Both the position numbers and the translations under genes were made by a program. The notes under the pieces were generated by a model that did not search any database, had not been told where the DNA came from, and was given only the letters and a program-made list of their open reading frames with translations. This document shows, one piece after another, positions 12,801-23,710 of a stretch of DNA of 64,000 nucleotides (its first letter is position 1; each line of letters opens with the position of its first letter). The stretch is from Corylus avellana. Taxonomy: Eukaryota; Streptophyta; Magnoliopsida; Fagales; Betulaceae. Location: assembly GCF_901000735.1 (NCBI RefSeq), contig NC_081551.1, forward strand, positions 3,409,605-3,473,604. Reading direction: 5' to 3'.

Positions 12801-15365
12801 TGAGATAAGTCAACAATGTGCAAAACTCTCGGTAAGTCTGAGACGAACAAAGAATATTAGAAAATATGCCATACTAAAAATTCCTGCTGCTACTATATCA
12901 GGAACATATTAGTAAGAAAAAAATGGCAAAGAAGGTTACACACCTTATATTTGTCATCTTCATTTGAAACCAAAGGGTTGTCCTCTATAAAGCGATCCAT
13001 CATTGAACGAATATCATCATCTTGATGGAGCTCCTCTGAAACAACATTATTACCGAGAACCGTTGAAAGGATATCACCATCACCCAATTCCTTTAAAACA
13101 ACATTGTTGGCACGAACTGATGGAAGCTCCTCACATTGGGATGGCATGGTTTCAGACAAACAGGACTTGGAAACTGTGCCATCGAATTGCGGGGTGCCAG
13201 TCGCAACTGAACTCTTACAGTGACTAGACAGCAGATAGGCTGGGGTAGACAAACCAGTAGAAGGGCCAGATTCTCCACAGCCAACTGCTGGGAGCCCCTC
13301 ACAGTGGGATGGCATGGTTTCAGACAAACATGACACGGTAACTGTACCCCCCAATTGCAAGGTGCCAGTAGCAACTGAACTGTTATAGTTACTGGGCAGC
13401 ATATAGGCTGGGGTAGACAAACCAGCAGAAGGGCCAGATTCTACACCGCCAACTTCCTCATCATCGTTATAATCTTCCTCCTTAAATGGTTTTCCGTATT
13501 GAGCACCATTTCTTGGGCCACGGCCCTCCTTTTGGAAAATCACACAAAGCACATATTTGTCGTTCTGCAAGACAAAAACATCATGAGAAAGAATTCAAGT
13601 AAGCCAACAGAATAACATCAACCAGTTTTATATATGCAGGAACTTCCACAGTGTCCCGGAAATCTAGTCAGAGGAAAGCCCCGGATACCCCGATTATATA
13701 TATATATATATAAGAACCAAAATGAAAATCAAGAAGTTTAAAACATAACTAATACATATTACTCCCATCTGTCCCATTTTATTCTTCCATCTTTGTAAAC
13801 CCAAGCTTTTAAGGAGATGCAATTGTTTTGATCTTTTTCTCCCTTTTTTTTAATGGGAAGGGGTAAGACATTATTGCTAGGTCTATTGAATCCCAAAAAA
13901 AAAAAAAAAAAGGTTTTAAAGATTACACTAATGAAGTTTCCAAATTTCGAAGAACGCAACTGTTCAAGTGAAATTTTGAAAGTGATATAATTGTATACAT
14001 TCATTTCAGGAAGGGGAAAAAATAACATCTACAAAATGGATAGATTGACAAATAATATGGGACGGAGGGAATCACTGCATAACAAACCTATGCTGAGTTT
14101 GGCAGAACATCAATTTTAATCAACAAGAACCCTATTAAGTAGTTATGGTTGCTGAGTAGTTGTCCTATATTCCTCAACCATTCGTAATGTATTAGCCAGA
14201 TGATGCAGGTAAAAGACTATTGCAATTTGTTAATATAGAGGAAAAAAGACAAACTTTATTATCTATATTTGCAGCAGCCCAAACAAATGTGGACCACATT
14301 ATAGTACACTACTGACGCACTAATAAAAAATTAAATTAAATTAAAAAAAATAAAAATAAAAATAAAAACTTTCAGGTGGTATTTAATCAATTTTGAGGTT
14401 GTTCCCGATAAATTCAAAGACAAAAGAAAAATCCAACTCAAATGAAATAATTCAAGAATTTTTGGGTTGAACTGAAAGGAAATAGCCCTCTTAACCAAAA
14501 ATAAGATAAAACTACAACTTCTGAACATGCCTAAAAACTAATAAGTAGGATAGAAACTTTCAAAAGCAATTTGAGCCCCTTGAGAACAATTTTAACAAGG
14601 AATAACAAAAATCCAGTACGTATGACTAAATAATTGCTCATTGAAGTTGGATGTAATCAACTTTGGATTGTCAACATGCTTCTGAGGTGTAACAAAGCCT
14701 AAACATAGATGCTTATAAATGAAAGAAGTTTGGATAGACGGGCCAGAAATGCATATGTCAATTCACAGGGTTATATAAACCTGCTCTCTCGCCCAAGCCT
14801 CATAGAATGATAAATAACCAAGCATTACCTGAACAACTTCTCTCTCGGCCAAATTCTTGTCTTCAAGTCTGTACTCATGCATGACCCAATCCGTTCGAGC
14901 CCCTGGTGCTTTTCCTTCATGGAAAATCAACGTTTTTATAGACCCCACCGAGTCTTCATTGTGAAGAACAGGTCTATCATTTCCAGTGACTTTCCAGAAC
15001 CCACCTTCAGCAGTGCGATTCATTCTAGCCCCCCTTGAATATTTTTTCTCCAATGGACAAAAGAAGTACCATTTCAAATCCCCATTTCCCAAAATAGATT
15101 TCTCTGATGAAGAAAAAAAGTGCATTTTAGTAAAAATAACACAGAAAAAGCATATTATGCTAATCAAGTAAGCAAAACAGTATATATAAGAATCTTCCCA
15201 TGTACCTGGAAGAACCCAAGGGGGAAATTTGTATATATCAACCTCTGGAATCGCTTCAAAACGGAGCCTTTTACCCATGACTTTCTTCTTTAGATAGTAC
15301 AAAACCAGCTCAACATCCGTTGGATGAAATCGAATCCCAGGAGGCAGCAAGGATCTCTCCCCCAT
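9851..15365 (-). CDS. NAC-domain transcription factor (NAC082-like), four coding exons
   Basis: Nuclear DNA-binding regulator. CDS join: 15365-15206, 15103-14829, 13564-12944, 9973-9851 (160+275+621+123 nt, 392 aa), with every junction GT..AG and phases consistent. NAC subdomains in order: A ([20 protein letters not shown]), B (VDIYKFPPW), C ([20 protein letters not shown] then GGFWKVTG), D ([20 protein letters not shown] then HEYRLED), E ([20 protein letters not shown]). Exon 4 continues with two copies of a ~51-residue Ser/Thr/Pro-rich repeat starting ESGPS. The last exon encodes an acidic tail rich in Asp/Leu, a plausible activation region. The start at 15365 gives the usual MG-x-R/S-LxPG opening. 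An in-frame ATG at 15398 (stronger -3/+4 context) would add 11 residues. No membrane anchor was seen. The assignment to the NAC082 branch is from motif wording only; the family call is firm. Confidence 0.9.
10587..11175. mobile_element. MULE-type foldback MITE in the NAC last intron
   Basis: Long terminal inverted repeats (GGGTTAATTACCCTTTTAGT at the left; the reverse complement of GGTAATTAATCC at the right) run about 200 bp around a GC-rich core of GGCCACCCC-type palindromes. Flanked by TAATATTTA / AAATATTTA, a 9-bp target duplication with one mismatch. The length and GG(G)..CC(C) ends suit Mutator-like elements. No transposase. Confidence 0.8.
11930..12700. mobile_element. LTR/TRIM remnant with LTR copies in opposite orientations, in the NAC intron
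   Basis: 12479 onward reads as an LTR start (TGTGACACTCCAGAAAGTTA) after a purine tract GAGTGGGGGAGAT at 12463-12475. A PBS-like TGGTAACAAAGCC lies near 12386. Two further copies of the same LTR-like sequence, at about 11935-12105 and 12165-12335, are in inverted orientation. No coding domain, so this is a TRIM-like or rearranged non-autonomous element. Confidence 0.6.
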
Positions 15366-15524
15366 CAAGAAAGTCAAAATAATATCCCACAATACCATAA
15401 CTTCAGAAACCAAGTATACAAATTCCTCAGAGCAGTGGAGATAACAATGCTTAATACCCTGTACCTTAACCAACAAGTAACCAAACTCCCTTCCACAGAA
15501 ACGATGAACTAACTCTACTTTAGA
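15366..15524 (-). other. NAC 5' UTR segment after a leader intron
   Basis: The acceptor TTTTAATTGCAG lies just before 15524. The segment is open in frame with the NAC CDS and includes an in-frame ATG at 15398-15396. The leader intron would span 16440-15525. Confidence 0.5.
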
Positions 15525-16440
15525 CTGCAATTAAAATGATACTTCCCAGAAAAGAAAAGCAAACTGTCATCTCCAATGTCGAAACAAGACCTTCCGCCAA
15601 CACCAGAGCCTCCCCCTAATCATGAAACTAAAATTGCACCGAAAAGTAGACAAATCTTTGTTGTAGAGATCCAAAGACATTTGGTGCGCAAATATCCTGT
15701 TATCAGCATTATTAAGCACGCAACCCAAAAGGACCCCCAAAAACAGACACCAGGGACTAAATATGACCAAAAACCAACAAACAAATCAAAATATGATTTT
15801 TTTTCTTTTTTCTTTTTCTTTTTTTCAAGCGAAGAAACCCCTGATAGGGCTAACACCAAAGGGACATAGAACTATAGTAGATTCTCACAATAACGCCTAA
15901 TACCCCTAAATAACAATCATTCAGTAAAAATAGGAACGAAGCAATACATATTTCACTAAATGAAAGAAAACCCTGACTATTAACACGGAAGAGGCATATA
16001 AATCAGATAATTTCTCAGGAACAGCCCAAAATCCAAATCGCCTATAATTAAACCTCCAAACGAAGGAGTAGAAATACAAAAAACTTCCCAATTTCAGTTC
16101 AAAACGAAGCAAACCCAGATTTAAAACAATCAAAATCACCTTACTTTCAATCATATAAACCCAAAAAGACTAAAACAAAACAGAGAAAGCAAAATCCAAA
16201 GACAACTCTAGCATGAGAAATAAGATGACAAACAATCAGCCCAAACACAAAAAGGAAAAGGAGAAAACCTAAGAAAACCCTGGCATGCGAAGCAAGATGA
16301 AGATCACACGCTAACCTCAAACAGGAGAAACCAAAATCCCTAGAGAAAACAATAGACATGAAAACAAAAACCCTAAGCCTATCGAAATCAAAAGCAAATA
16401 ATACAAACGATTCAAAGAGAGAAACCCCAAAGACCGTACC

Positions 16441-16560
16441 TGAAGCTAGGGAGACCACAGAGTAGAAAGAGAGAGAAAGAGAGAGAGCGAAAATGGCATG
16501 TAATTTGAGAAATGGGAGGTGGGTTCGTTCGTGCGAGTTGCGAGCGAGCAAGGAGAGACT
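16441..16560 (-). promoter_or_regulatory. predicted NAC 5' UTR exon 1, CT-rich
   Basis: On the minus strand a CTCTCTTTCTCT tract leads to CCCTAGCTTCAG followed by GTACGG, a good donor. CT-rich leaders are common just downstream of plant transcription starts. The upstream boundary is approximate. The sequence upstream (16580-16750) is what recurs as NAC promoter sequence in the duplicated units. Confidence 0.5.
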
Positions 16561-16599
16561 GTGTTTGCTTGTGTGTGTTGGCGTACTTTGGTTGGTTCT

Positions 16600-17140
16600 T
16601 GAATCTTATTGGTTGGCTGGAAGCTTGAGTGCCAAGCCAAGGTTCTGATTGGCTAGCTTACTTCAGCAATGGTAGTACTGTGCTTGTATTTATGACGTAT
16701 GTAAGTTGAAATATGGAAATTAGTCAGAGGATTTTAGATCCTGTCTACACTTATTTTGGGAATTTTGGATAATTTCCATTTGTCGTAATTGTTCAAACCG
16801 ATTTATCGTTAGAGCATGATACGACAGAACAGATTTTAACAGGCTTATATTTGTTTGAGAGAGTGATTAATTAATAAGTTAATTATTAAATTTGTTACTT
16901 AATTATTAATTAATACCTTAATTTGTAAATGACTTGATAATTAAAACTACTGATTTAAATGAGTTTATAATAAAAATTATAATACAGTAACACACACAGT
17001 TTTTATTATTATTCAATATGAAATAGGAAAAAGAAGAAAAATTACATCAAACACCCTCATAGTTAAACATAAAACAAATTGTTGACCAAAATGAATTTGG
17101 GCCAACGAGTTTAATCAACAGATTCGGCCTAACTCGCCTT
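16600..17140. promoter_or_regulatory. intergenic region between NAC and 4TM-A, includes NAC promoter
   Basis: Contains GGTTGGTTCTTGAATCTTAT at about 16591-16610 and TCAGAGGATT at about 16723, two landmarks that recur in order at 23.65, 27.0 and 52.17 kb. No coding sequence was seen. Confidence 0.5.
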
Positions 17141-17257
17141 AGCCGTGTTCGATCCAAGTAGATGACCCATGAGACCACGGGTCAACTTGGTTAAAAGGGA
17201 ATAACACCACCCGAATTGAGATCCTTACGAGCTTTATTACAAAACACAAAAATTCAA

Positions 17258-17701
17258 CTACAGAAGGAGAATAGAAGTCAAAATTGCAAAGAAGGAAATG
17301 GCATAGATCACCCAAGCGATGATTTGAAGCCACAAAGGTAACGGAATTGTAATGGCGGTAAAGAAAGCTGTCACTCCAAGAAAAACACCCGCTCGATCGA
17401 GCACTCGAGGTATCACTGGAAACTTGAAATTCTTCATGAATTTGCTAACGAAGAACGTAGCAAAACATAACAAGAATTCAAAAGAGAGCAGATAAAAGAT
17501 TGGCGAGAATTTGGAGTGAACGTGGGCGTATGTGAGAGCTATTGCAAGTGCCGATGCTAAGCAAAAGCTTACCATTACAGGAGCCCAATCTATATTATGG
17601 TTATCCACTTCCAAACCAAGTGGTTCATTAGCGGGTGCTTCTAGGTCGGTAGGTGGCTGTCTCTGAAAAACTTTGAGCCAATGTGTGAAGCTAATAGTCA
17701 T
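17258..17701 (-). CDS. 4TM-A: small four-transmembrane protein, unknown family, intact
   Basis: 147 aa, single exon. A short N-terminal tail with a Pro/Glu-rich stretch (PPTDLEAP) is followed by four hydrophobic helices at about 42-60, 66-86, 105-122 and 126-147, with short Lys/Arg-bearing loops (HSKF, SKFMKN, RVLDR). Membrane location is inferred from this alone. I do not recognise the family; it is not a PGG/ankyrin or CASP pattern that I can confirm. It shares CLASxxxxxLTYAxxHSKFSP and GVTAFFTAITIPLPL with the copies at 21.6, 27.9, 41.6, 45.1 and 53.4 kb. It is the most diverged intact copy and sits next to the intact NAC gene, so it may represent the ancestral arrangement. A TATA box lies 60 nt upstream of its ATG. 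Confidence 0.8.
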   Translation of the reverse strand: MTISFTHWLKVFQRQPPTDLEAPANEPLGLEVDNHNIDWAPVMVSFCLASALAIALTYAHVHSKFSPIFYLLSFEFLLCFATFFVSKFMKNFKFPVIPRVLDRAGVFLGVTAFFTAITIPLPLWLQIIAWVIYAISFFAILTSILLL

Positions 17702-17756
17702 TTTTTGTGACAGACTGCGCCAATTCTCTGATAACCTTTTGCTGTTTCTCTTTGTA

Positions 17757-17765
17757 CTTATATAG
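17757..17765 (-). promoter_or_regulatory. TATA box of 4TM-A
   Basis: CTATATAAG on the minus strand, ~60 nt upstream of the ATG at 17701. Confidence 0.6.
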
Positions 17766-17779
17766 GGACTGGCCGGATC

Positions 17780-18700
17780 CCCCCGTGGTGCCGTGATGAC
17801 GTGATGACGAGGTATTTTTTAATCTAAAGTTAAAAAGAAAGTGCCCTACCTTTTGAAGAAGCATAGGAGAAAATCGGGCAGAATATCGAGAAAATCGGGG
17901 AGTTTTTCAGAGTTGGGACCATCTCTTAGCGTTGACGACGTATTTTTTAATGTAAACAAAGAGCATTTCTTTCTTTAGGGTTTTTTTTGTTTTTGTTTTT
18001 GTTTTTTTCGTGGTTTTTGCCCGCCAGTAATTGGTTCATTATTTTAAACAATTAAGACATCCGAGTGACAAGTGATTCTCCCTGGGATCAGAGTTTTTTT
18101 TTTTTGTTTTTTTCATTTTAACAAGTTTTGTTCTTAGTGTCACCTGTTGCTTCATGTCTGGATGGGTGCTTTCCAAGCCTAAAAAAAAGGAAGAATGCAG
18201 TAACTAGAATTGGGATCAGAGTTTTTAAGACAGATTGGAAGCTGCTTCTTTTTAGGACAATATTGTCCTCATTTTCTTAAGATTAGGACATCTTTATCCT
18301 GGGATTGTCGGACAGATTGGAATATTCTTCTTTTTAGGACAATATTGTCCTATTTTTTTTAAAAAAATTACGACATCTTTATCCCAATGATTCAAGGAGT
18401 TCTTTGACAGATTGGAAGCTTCTGATGATGTGTTCGTTTTTCTTTCCTTGTGTGATTTTTTTTTTTTGTTAATTATCTTTTAAAGTATTTAGGTTCACAT
18501 TTTTTTTATTTTTTATTTTTACTTAGATTTCAAATTGTATTATAGGGTACTTGACTTATGAAAAAAGACTAATTTAATACATCTGTCACATTAAGGCGGT
18601 GATATATTTTGTGTCTTAAGACAAAAAGTTTAAGTGGCGCATTTTTCTTATATTTAAATATTAATTAAATAATATTTATTTTAATTTTAATATTATATTT
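17780..18700. repeat. 4TM-A upstream region with tandem repeat carrying a 16-bp palindrome
   Basis: From 18228 units start with GACAGATTGGAA (18228, 18310 and a partial one at 18407). The first two contain the perfect palindrome AGGACAATATTGTCCT (about 18254 and 18336). The rest is T-rich with no gene. Confidence 0.65.
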
Positions 18701-19480
18701 TTATTTTTTGAACAAACGAGTTATCTTCGTTGATATAAAATCAATCTTGAGCATTTTGCTCCATTATACAATGCCAAATATACAACTTGAAAACACTATG
18801 ACTCCAACACTATTTATAGCATACACAATAACTTCTTGGACTATTACAAAACAACACCTTAAAAATGTCATCATCACAATCAGTATATAGATCTACAGCA
18901 TAAACTGACGAATCGCGTCTCTGGTCGTTGTCTCTTTCATCAATAACAATTCTTCCATAAACTTAATAACTCATCCGTCATCAATCAATAGTTTGCTCTC
19001 ATAAAATAACCAGAAGAAAACAAAAGATCAACCGGAAACCATTATGATATTCTTAAGCAAAACCTAAAAAAAAAACAAATTTAAGAGCTATTGTAGCTAG
19101 AGCAACAACATACTTGTCTTATTCAAAAGAAAAAAAGGATAAAAACACCACAACCTCAGCGACGACATCGCTGACATCTTAGCGCTTGGGACCTACGTGC
19201 CAATACGTGTCCTGCAGAATGATGCATGAAGGACGACAGTTGAAAAAAGGGTGGCCGGCGAGCATTATGAGTGGTTGCATGGATGGACGGATCACGGAAC
19301 TAATGGAGAAAGCCATATCTAATTATGAAGAAAATAAATCTAGTAACCCCATCAGATTCGGTGGGGTGGTGGTGAGCAAAATGTGACAGGCCAGTAGAGA
19401 GTCTAGACGGCAAATCTAAGCAAATAGAGAAAGAAGAGAGGGGAAGAGAAAGAAAGAGAGGGAGAGGAGGGGGGTTCCCT
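18700..19480 (-). mobile_element. dispersed repeat, possible retroelement 3' region, copy 1
   Basis: Homologous to 31926-32870: a T-run start, a GAACRAAYGAGTTATCTTC-like edge, CATTGATATA-type text, then shared text to a GA-rich end (GGGGAAGAGAAAGAAAGAG). The T run at the left edge suggests an A-tailed element on the minus strand. No protein domain is visible. Confidence 0.5.
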
Positions 19481-20236
19481 CTTCCTCTCCCACTAAATAT
19501 TATATTTTTATTTAAAAATCAATCTTCTCACTTTTTGTGATGCAAAATTTATTGTTATCCGAAATTTTGCTACTCAATGCTCCTCACAAGGCCACAAAAA
19601 TATCTACCCACAACCTTTAAGAATGGAACGTTTAAGATTGGATTTTATCTAATAATGTCTTTATTATTATTTGATTCCCTTATTTATTCCTATCAATTAT
19701 TTAAGTCCTATTTATTTAAGAATGTTGGAGAATCAAATAATATTAATGCATTTTTTTAAAAAAAAAATTAAGTAGGGGGCCTTATTAAATTGGGGCCCGA
19801 GGTGGCGGCCTAATCCGCTTAAGGGTTGAGTCGGCCCTGCATCACATTCCGTTAGCTTAAACTATTAGGATGCCATGTGTCATCACATACAAATGACATG
19901 TGTCCTTAAAAAAATAAAAATAATTAAATAAATTAAAAGAACTAAACCCTAAAAAAAAAAAAAAAAATTATGAGCCACCCCATTTTGGCCAATTGGGGGT
20001 GGCTGAACTTCCCCCAAAGCCTTAGGAGTGGTTCGACCATCTCAGATTGTTTGCTGTAGATCTTAAAACTGATTGTGACAGCAACATTTCATAGATATAT
20101 CAATGACAACATATATATGGTTACATCATTTTGCCTAATTGACAAAATTGTAGCTAATTCATATAAATTAATCTAATAAAATGACATGTGTCCCATAACT
20201 ATTAAAAAAATATGTGAAAATACATTATTAAAAATT
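19481..20236. mobile_element. fragments of TIR elements, no gene
   Basis: 19770-19840 contains the GGGGCCCGAGGTGGCGGCC / GTCGGCCCTGC text typical of degraded plant DNA transposon ends. 19845-20045 is a piece of the same MULE-type foldback family as 10587-11175 (CCACCCCATTTTGGCCA, GGGGGTGGCTGAAC) without matching ends. Confidence 0.5.
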
Positions 20237-20416
20237 GAGAAATGCTTGATGTTAATATTTTTCCCATATCTTTTCCATCTCATATTACTAAAACCCATTA
20301 GATTTGTAGACTTAGGTGGACCTCACACAAATCAATGGTGAACTCCGAAAATTTAATGATTGATCTATTTAATTTGTATAAGAATATGGGCAAATGATTG
20401 ACACAAGCATTTCTTT
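20237..20416. mobile_element. short TIR MITE (~180 bp)
   Basis: Ends are inverted: GAGAAATGCTTGATGT at the left and ACACAAGCATTTCTTTC at the right. Non-coding. Related ends (GAGAAATGCTAGGTG) flank the element at 32155. Confidence 0.55.
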
Positions 20417-20519
20417 CAAAAAAAAATATGTATTTCTCACATGCCAATGGACACATGTCACTTTATTAAATTGATTCGTACAAATTAGCTAATTTTTGTC
20501 TAGCCTAAACAGCAACTCT

Positions 20520-20800
20520 TAGTCACAAATTGAAAGACCCGGACATGAAAACCCAAAGCCCAGTGGCTCAACCCGATTGCCCCAGCCCATTTTCGATCCA
20601 ACCCAATGACCCATGAGACCTGCGAGTCAACCCGGTTAGAAGGGAGGAACTAAAGAACACCCGGATCGAAATTCGTGGGAGATTTCACTTGGGTGGTCTA
20701 TGCCATTTCCTTCCTCGCTATTTTCGTTTCCATTCTTTCCAAAGTAGAATAGTACTAGTTTACTGGTTATGGGAATCTCCCATGGATTTCGATCCGAGTG
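20520..20800 (+). pseudogene. 4TM C-terminal fragment in opposite orientation inside a fold-back
   Basis: On the plus strand about 20690-20754 encodes the last 4TM residues (TWVVYAISFLAIFVSILSKV then Glu and stop). It is bracketed by the usual 4TM 3' flank as inverted arms: ACACCCGGATCGAAATTC at about 20657 and GATTTCGATCCGAGTGTTC at about 20785. A 3' end was therefore copied and inverted next to another 3' flank. Confidence 0.75.
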
Positions 20801-20804
20801 TTCT

Positions 20805-21319
20805 GTGAAGTTTGGTGACCAAGTTGTTGATGGTTGAATATAAAGAGGATTTTACGTCAATCTAGCTATCAATTTGTGTAATTAATTACGTTAATTTTAG
20901 ATTGTCTGTAAATTTTTTGTAAAATTCAGACAGCATCCTGACAAAACATATAAGTGGTTGTCTTCGGAGTAAAATTTAGGAAACCTTAATTATAAACTCG
21001 ACTGTGAGGGATTAACAGAGGTTAGAAGTTTGCTTTGAGGAATGAAAAAGTTGGGATACGAAGAGGCTTGGTGAGAATATCAGTAAGCTGATCCTTGCTT
21101 CACAGAAAATTTACATTTAATATGCCTTAATTAGCTGCTACTTTGTCTCTAACTAATGATCTATTTATATATGTTTAACTCGATGTGAGGTAGTTAATTA
21201 CAAGTCGCGCCATATTATCAGTGTAAGATTGGTGTTTGATGCAAAGAAACACCAAGTTCACCAAGCAACGACTGAGTCCAAATGAGCTCGGCTGAGGCAT
21301 TAACTAACGCTTTATGTTC
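20805..21319 (+). pseudogene. YUCCA-block non-coding relic (Y0)
   Basis: Shares GGTGACCAAGTTGTTGATGG, the text around GACAGCATCCTGACAAAACA and the trailing GAGGAATGAAAAAGTTGGGA with the blocks at 25.7 and 33.6 kb, but the coding exon in the middle is deleted. It runs into the 100-N gap. Confidence 0.65.
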
Positions 21320-21419
21320 NNNNNNNNNNNNNNNNNNNNNNNNNNNNNNNNNNNNNNNNNNNNNNNNNNNNNNNNNNNNNNNNNNNNNNNNNNNNNNNNN
21401 NNNNNNNNNNNNNNNNNNN
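21320..21419. other. assembly gap, 100 N
   Basis: Run of exactly 100 N. Open frames reported across it are artefacts. Confidence 0.99.
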
Positions 21420-21593
21420 GAAAGACAAGACATGAAAACCCAAAACCCAGTGGCTCAACCCGATCCGCCGCAGCCCATTTTTGATCCAGCCTGATGACCC
21501 ATGAGACCTACGAGTCAACCCAGTTAGAAGGGAGGAACTAAAGAACACCCGGATCAAAATCTATGGAAGATTCCCATAACCAGTCAACTACTA

Positions 21594-22023
21594 CTATTCT
21601 ACCTTGGAAAGAATGGAAACTAAAATAGCGAGGAAGGAAATGGATAGACCACCCAAGTAATAATTTGGAGGCATAGAGGAAATGAAATTGTAATGACGGT
21701 GACGAAAGCTGTCACCGCAAAGAAGAGACTAACAAGGTTGAACACTGGGCTATAACAAGAAACTTAGGTTTCATGAATTTGCTGACAAAGAAAGAAGCAA
21801 AGCATAATAAGGATTCGAAAGAGACCACTTGAAAGGTTGGAGAGAATTTGGTGTGAATTTGGGCATATGTTAGAGCTATTGCAGTTGCCGATGCCAAGCA
21901 AAAGGTGACCATATAGTTATGCACCACTTCCAAATCTAGTGGTTGGGCGCCTGCTTCTACGTCTTGAGGTGGCCGGGGAAGAAATTTCTGAATAAGTTGG
22001 GACAAAAGTGCGAAAATAGTCAT
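21594..22023 (-). pseudogene. 4TM-B, frameshifted copy
   Basis: Starts MTIFALLSQLIQKFLPRPPQ and stays in frame through helices 1-2. After VIAQ a one-base deletion near 21740 shifts the frame, and a second deletion near 21643 (GGAAATGGATAG where sister copies have GGAAATGGCATAG) shifts it again. With both corrected the usual helices 3-4 would follow to a stop at 21594. A TATA-like TTATAAAT lies at about 22092-22099. Closest to 4TM-E in wording (QKFLPxPPQDVEAGAQPLDL). Confidence 0.85.
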
Positions 22024-22029
22024 TTCTCG

Positions 22030-23335
22030 GTGAGCTATGGCCTATGGGGATTTCGATTTGCGAGTGTCCTGCTTATGTTGTCCAAAGGGAATTTATAAAG
22101 TCGAAAAAGATCTAACTTCCCTAATTCTAAAACTTTATGATGGCCCACAAAGTGACTATTTTCCAGTTAGGCTATTTTATCTTATAGCAGCAGCAGGGGG
22201 CCCATTTGCCATAGAACATTTGCCGTAGAACTATCTATGGCAGTCTATGGCAAATGACTGTTTTTCAACTTTATATCCCACTCAACGCAAAGTAGAAGAT
22301 AAAAACAAAAGAAAAATTTGACAGTAAAGTAGAGTAAGAAAAGGTCACGTACGGTCATACTAATATTTTATTATTTATTATTTTTGTTATATGTTATTAA
22401 TATGCATATGAGATTTCAAGAGCAAGATTATTTTAAGAACTAGATGGCAGCATTAGAAGACCAAAAGAAAAATTTGACAGGAAAGAAAAGTAAGGAAATG
22501 TCACTTGGTCATACTAATATATATATATATATATACATATATTATTATTATTTTTGACATGTCGGCATAAGAAGGGGAGGGGTATTTATTATTTTCGTTA
22601 TGTGTTATTAATATGCTGATGAAGTTTCTGTTAAAGTATTGATTAAGTGATTAAATTTATATCTTTTTATAAGCTTAAGCTTTTGGGATAACTGGTAAAT
22701 TTCAGTAATTTCATATTCCACCATTATTGGAAGATTTATTCAATAAGGAGGAGATCGAGGCAATAAAGCCTGTTAGGTAATTATTCTATCTTATCATGCT
22801 CTAATAATTAATCCGTTAGAAAAAAGTCATATGCCTTTGAGCATGCATGCTTTTTTTTTTTTAATTTTTTTTTATTATTATTATGAATTTGTTCTTTTGC
22901 GTTTTGTACAAATTTAGGATTCAGATATATAAAAAATTCAAAGTTATATAAAAATAATTACGCAAATGAGTACATAGACCACTCTCCAATGTCAATGTTT
23001 GGTCAGAGTCTGAACAGGTCTAAAATGAGGGCCATGCCGTCTCACTTGCTTGCTAGGGAAGCATTAGCCTTATGTTCTTATAGAGGAATTTTTCAATTGT
23101 ATGTCGGTATTATTTTCATTGAGCGGTGTTTTTGAAGTGTTATCATATATAAATTCGCTTGATTTTTTTCCTAAAAAAGAAAAAAGAAAAAAAGAGCGCC
23201 ATGCAACAGGCACTCAGGCTGACGAGCAACAATGGGGCCAGAGACAGAACCATCTTATGGCTTGAAAGGGTTTGGTGATCCCAAATATATATATATATAT
23301 ATAGATCTTTAAAATTAATTTTTGTCCCTTCAAAT
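22030..23335. other. intergenic with a local duplication; no gene
   Basis: 22309-22430 and 22465-22635 are diverged copies of one segment (AGAAAAATTTGACAG .. GTTATTAATATGC). 22625-22720 belongs to a dispersed AT-rich repeat also seen at 42.45, 43.32 and 49.5 kb. 22790-23035 recurs inverted near 35.6 and 43.65 kb. Confidence 0.55.
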
Positions 23336-23340
23336 CGTTA

Positions 23341-23710
23341 TACAAACTAAGGAGAAGCAGAGAAAATGAAGAGCTATGCTGTAGTTGGGGTTTGTCGGAC
23401 ACAGTTTTTGGTGATTAGCAGTTCTTCCGGGTCTGTGCATCTGAGAATATATACATAGTCAATTGTATATTGTGATTGATATAGGTAATAGGTTGTTCTT
23501 TCTCAGTGTTTTTGGTTTCTGTTGGTTAGTTGCTGTTGTGCAGCTGGTTTCCAGATTAATCTTGAGTGTCTGTAAACACTACTGATTTTACATTAGTAAA
23601 GATTATTCATTCATAAATATTAAAAGAAAAAAACCCCAAGAAAAGCCTTGGTTGGTTCTTGCATCTTATTGGTAGAAGATGCAAAGTGGTCAGAGGATTA
23701 GACAGTGTCA
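23341..23710 (+). pseudogene. LINE 3' end fused to NAC promoter sequence (unit at 23 kb)
   Basis: 23341-23632 is the very end of a non-LTR retrotransposon (AAACTAAGGAGAAGCAGAGA, GCAGCTGGTTTCCAGA, tail ATTCATTCATAAATATTAAA). It joins directly to GGTTGGTTCTTGCATCTTAT and AGAGGATTAGAC, the landmarks of the NAC promoter. The same junction occurs at 26.96 and 52.14 kb. Confidence 0.75.

Noticed and set aside
15576..15869. Plus-strand frame starting MSKQDLPPTPEPPPNHETK
   Set aside because: It lies in the NAC leader intron; the recurrences at 26.7 and 50.15 kb are duplicates of that intron and do not keep the frame.
16147..16640. Minus-strand hydrophobic frames upstream of NAC
   Set aside because: They overlap the CT-rich leader and intron, have low-complexity composition and no homology.
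21218..21557. Frames spanning the first gap
   Set aside because: Sequence is N; reading across it has no meaning.
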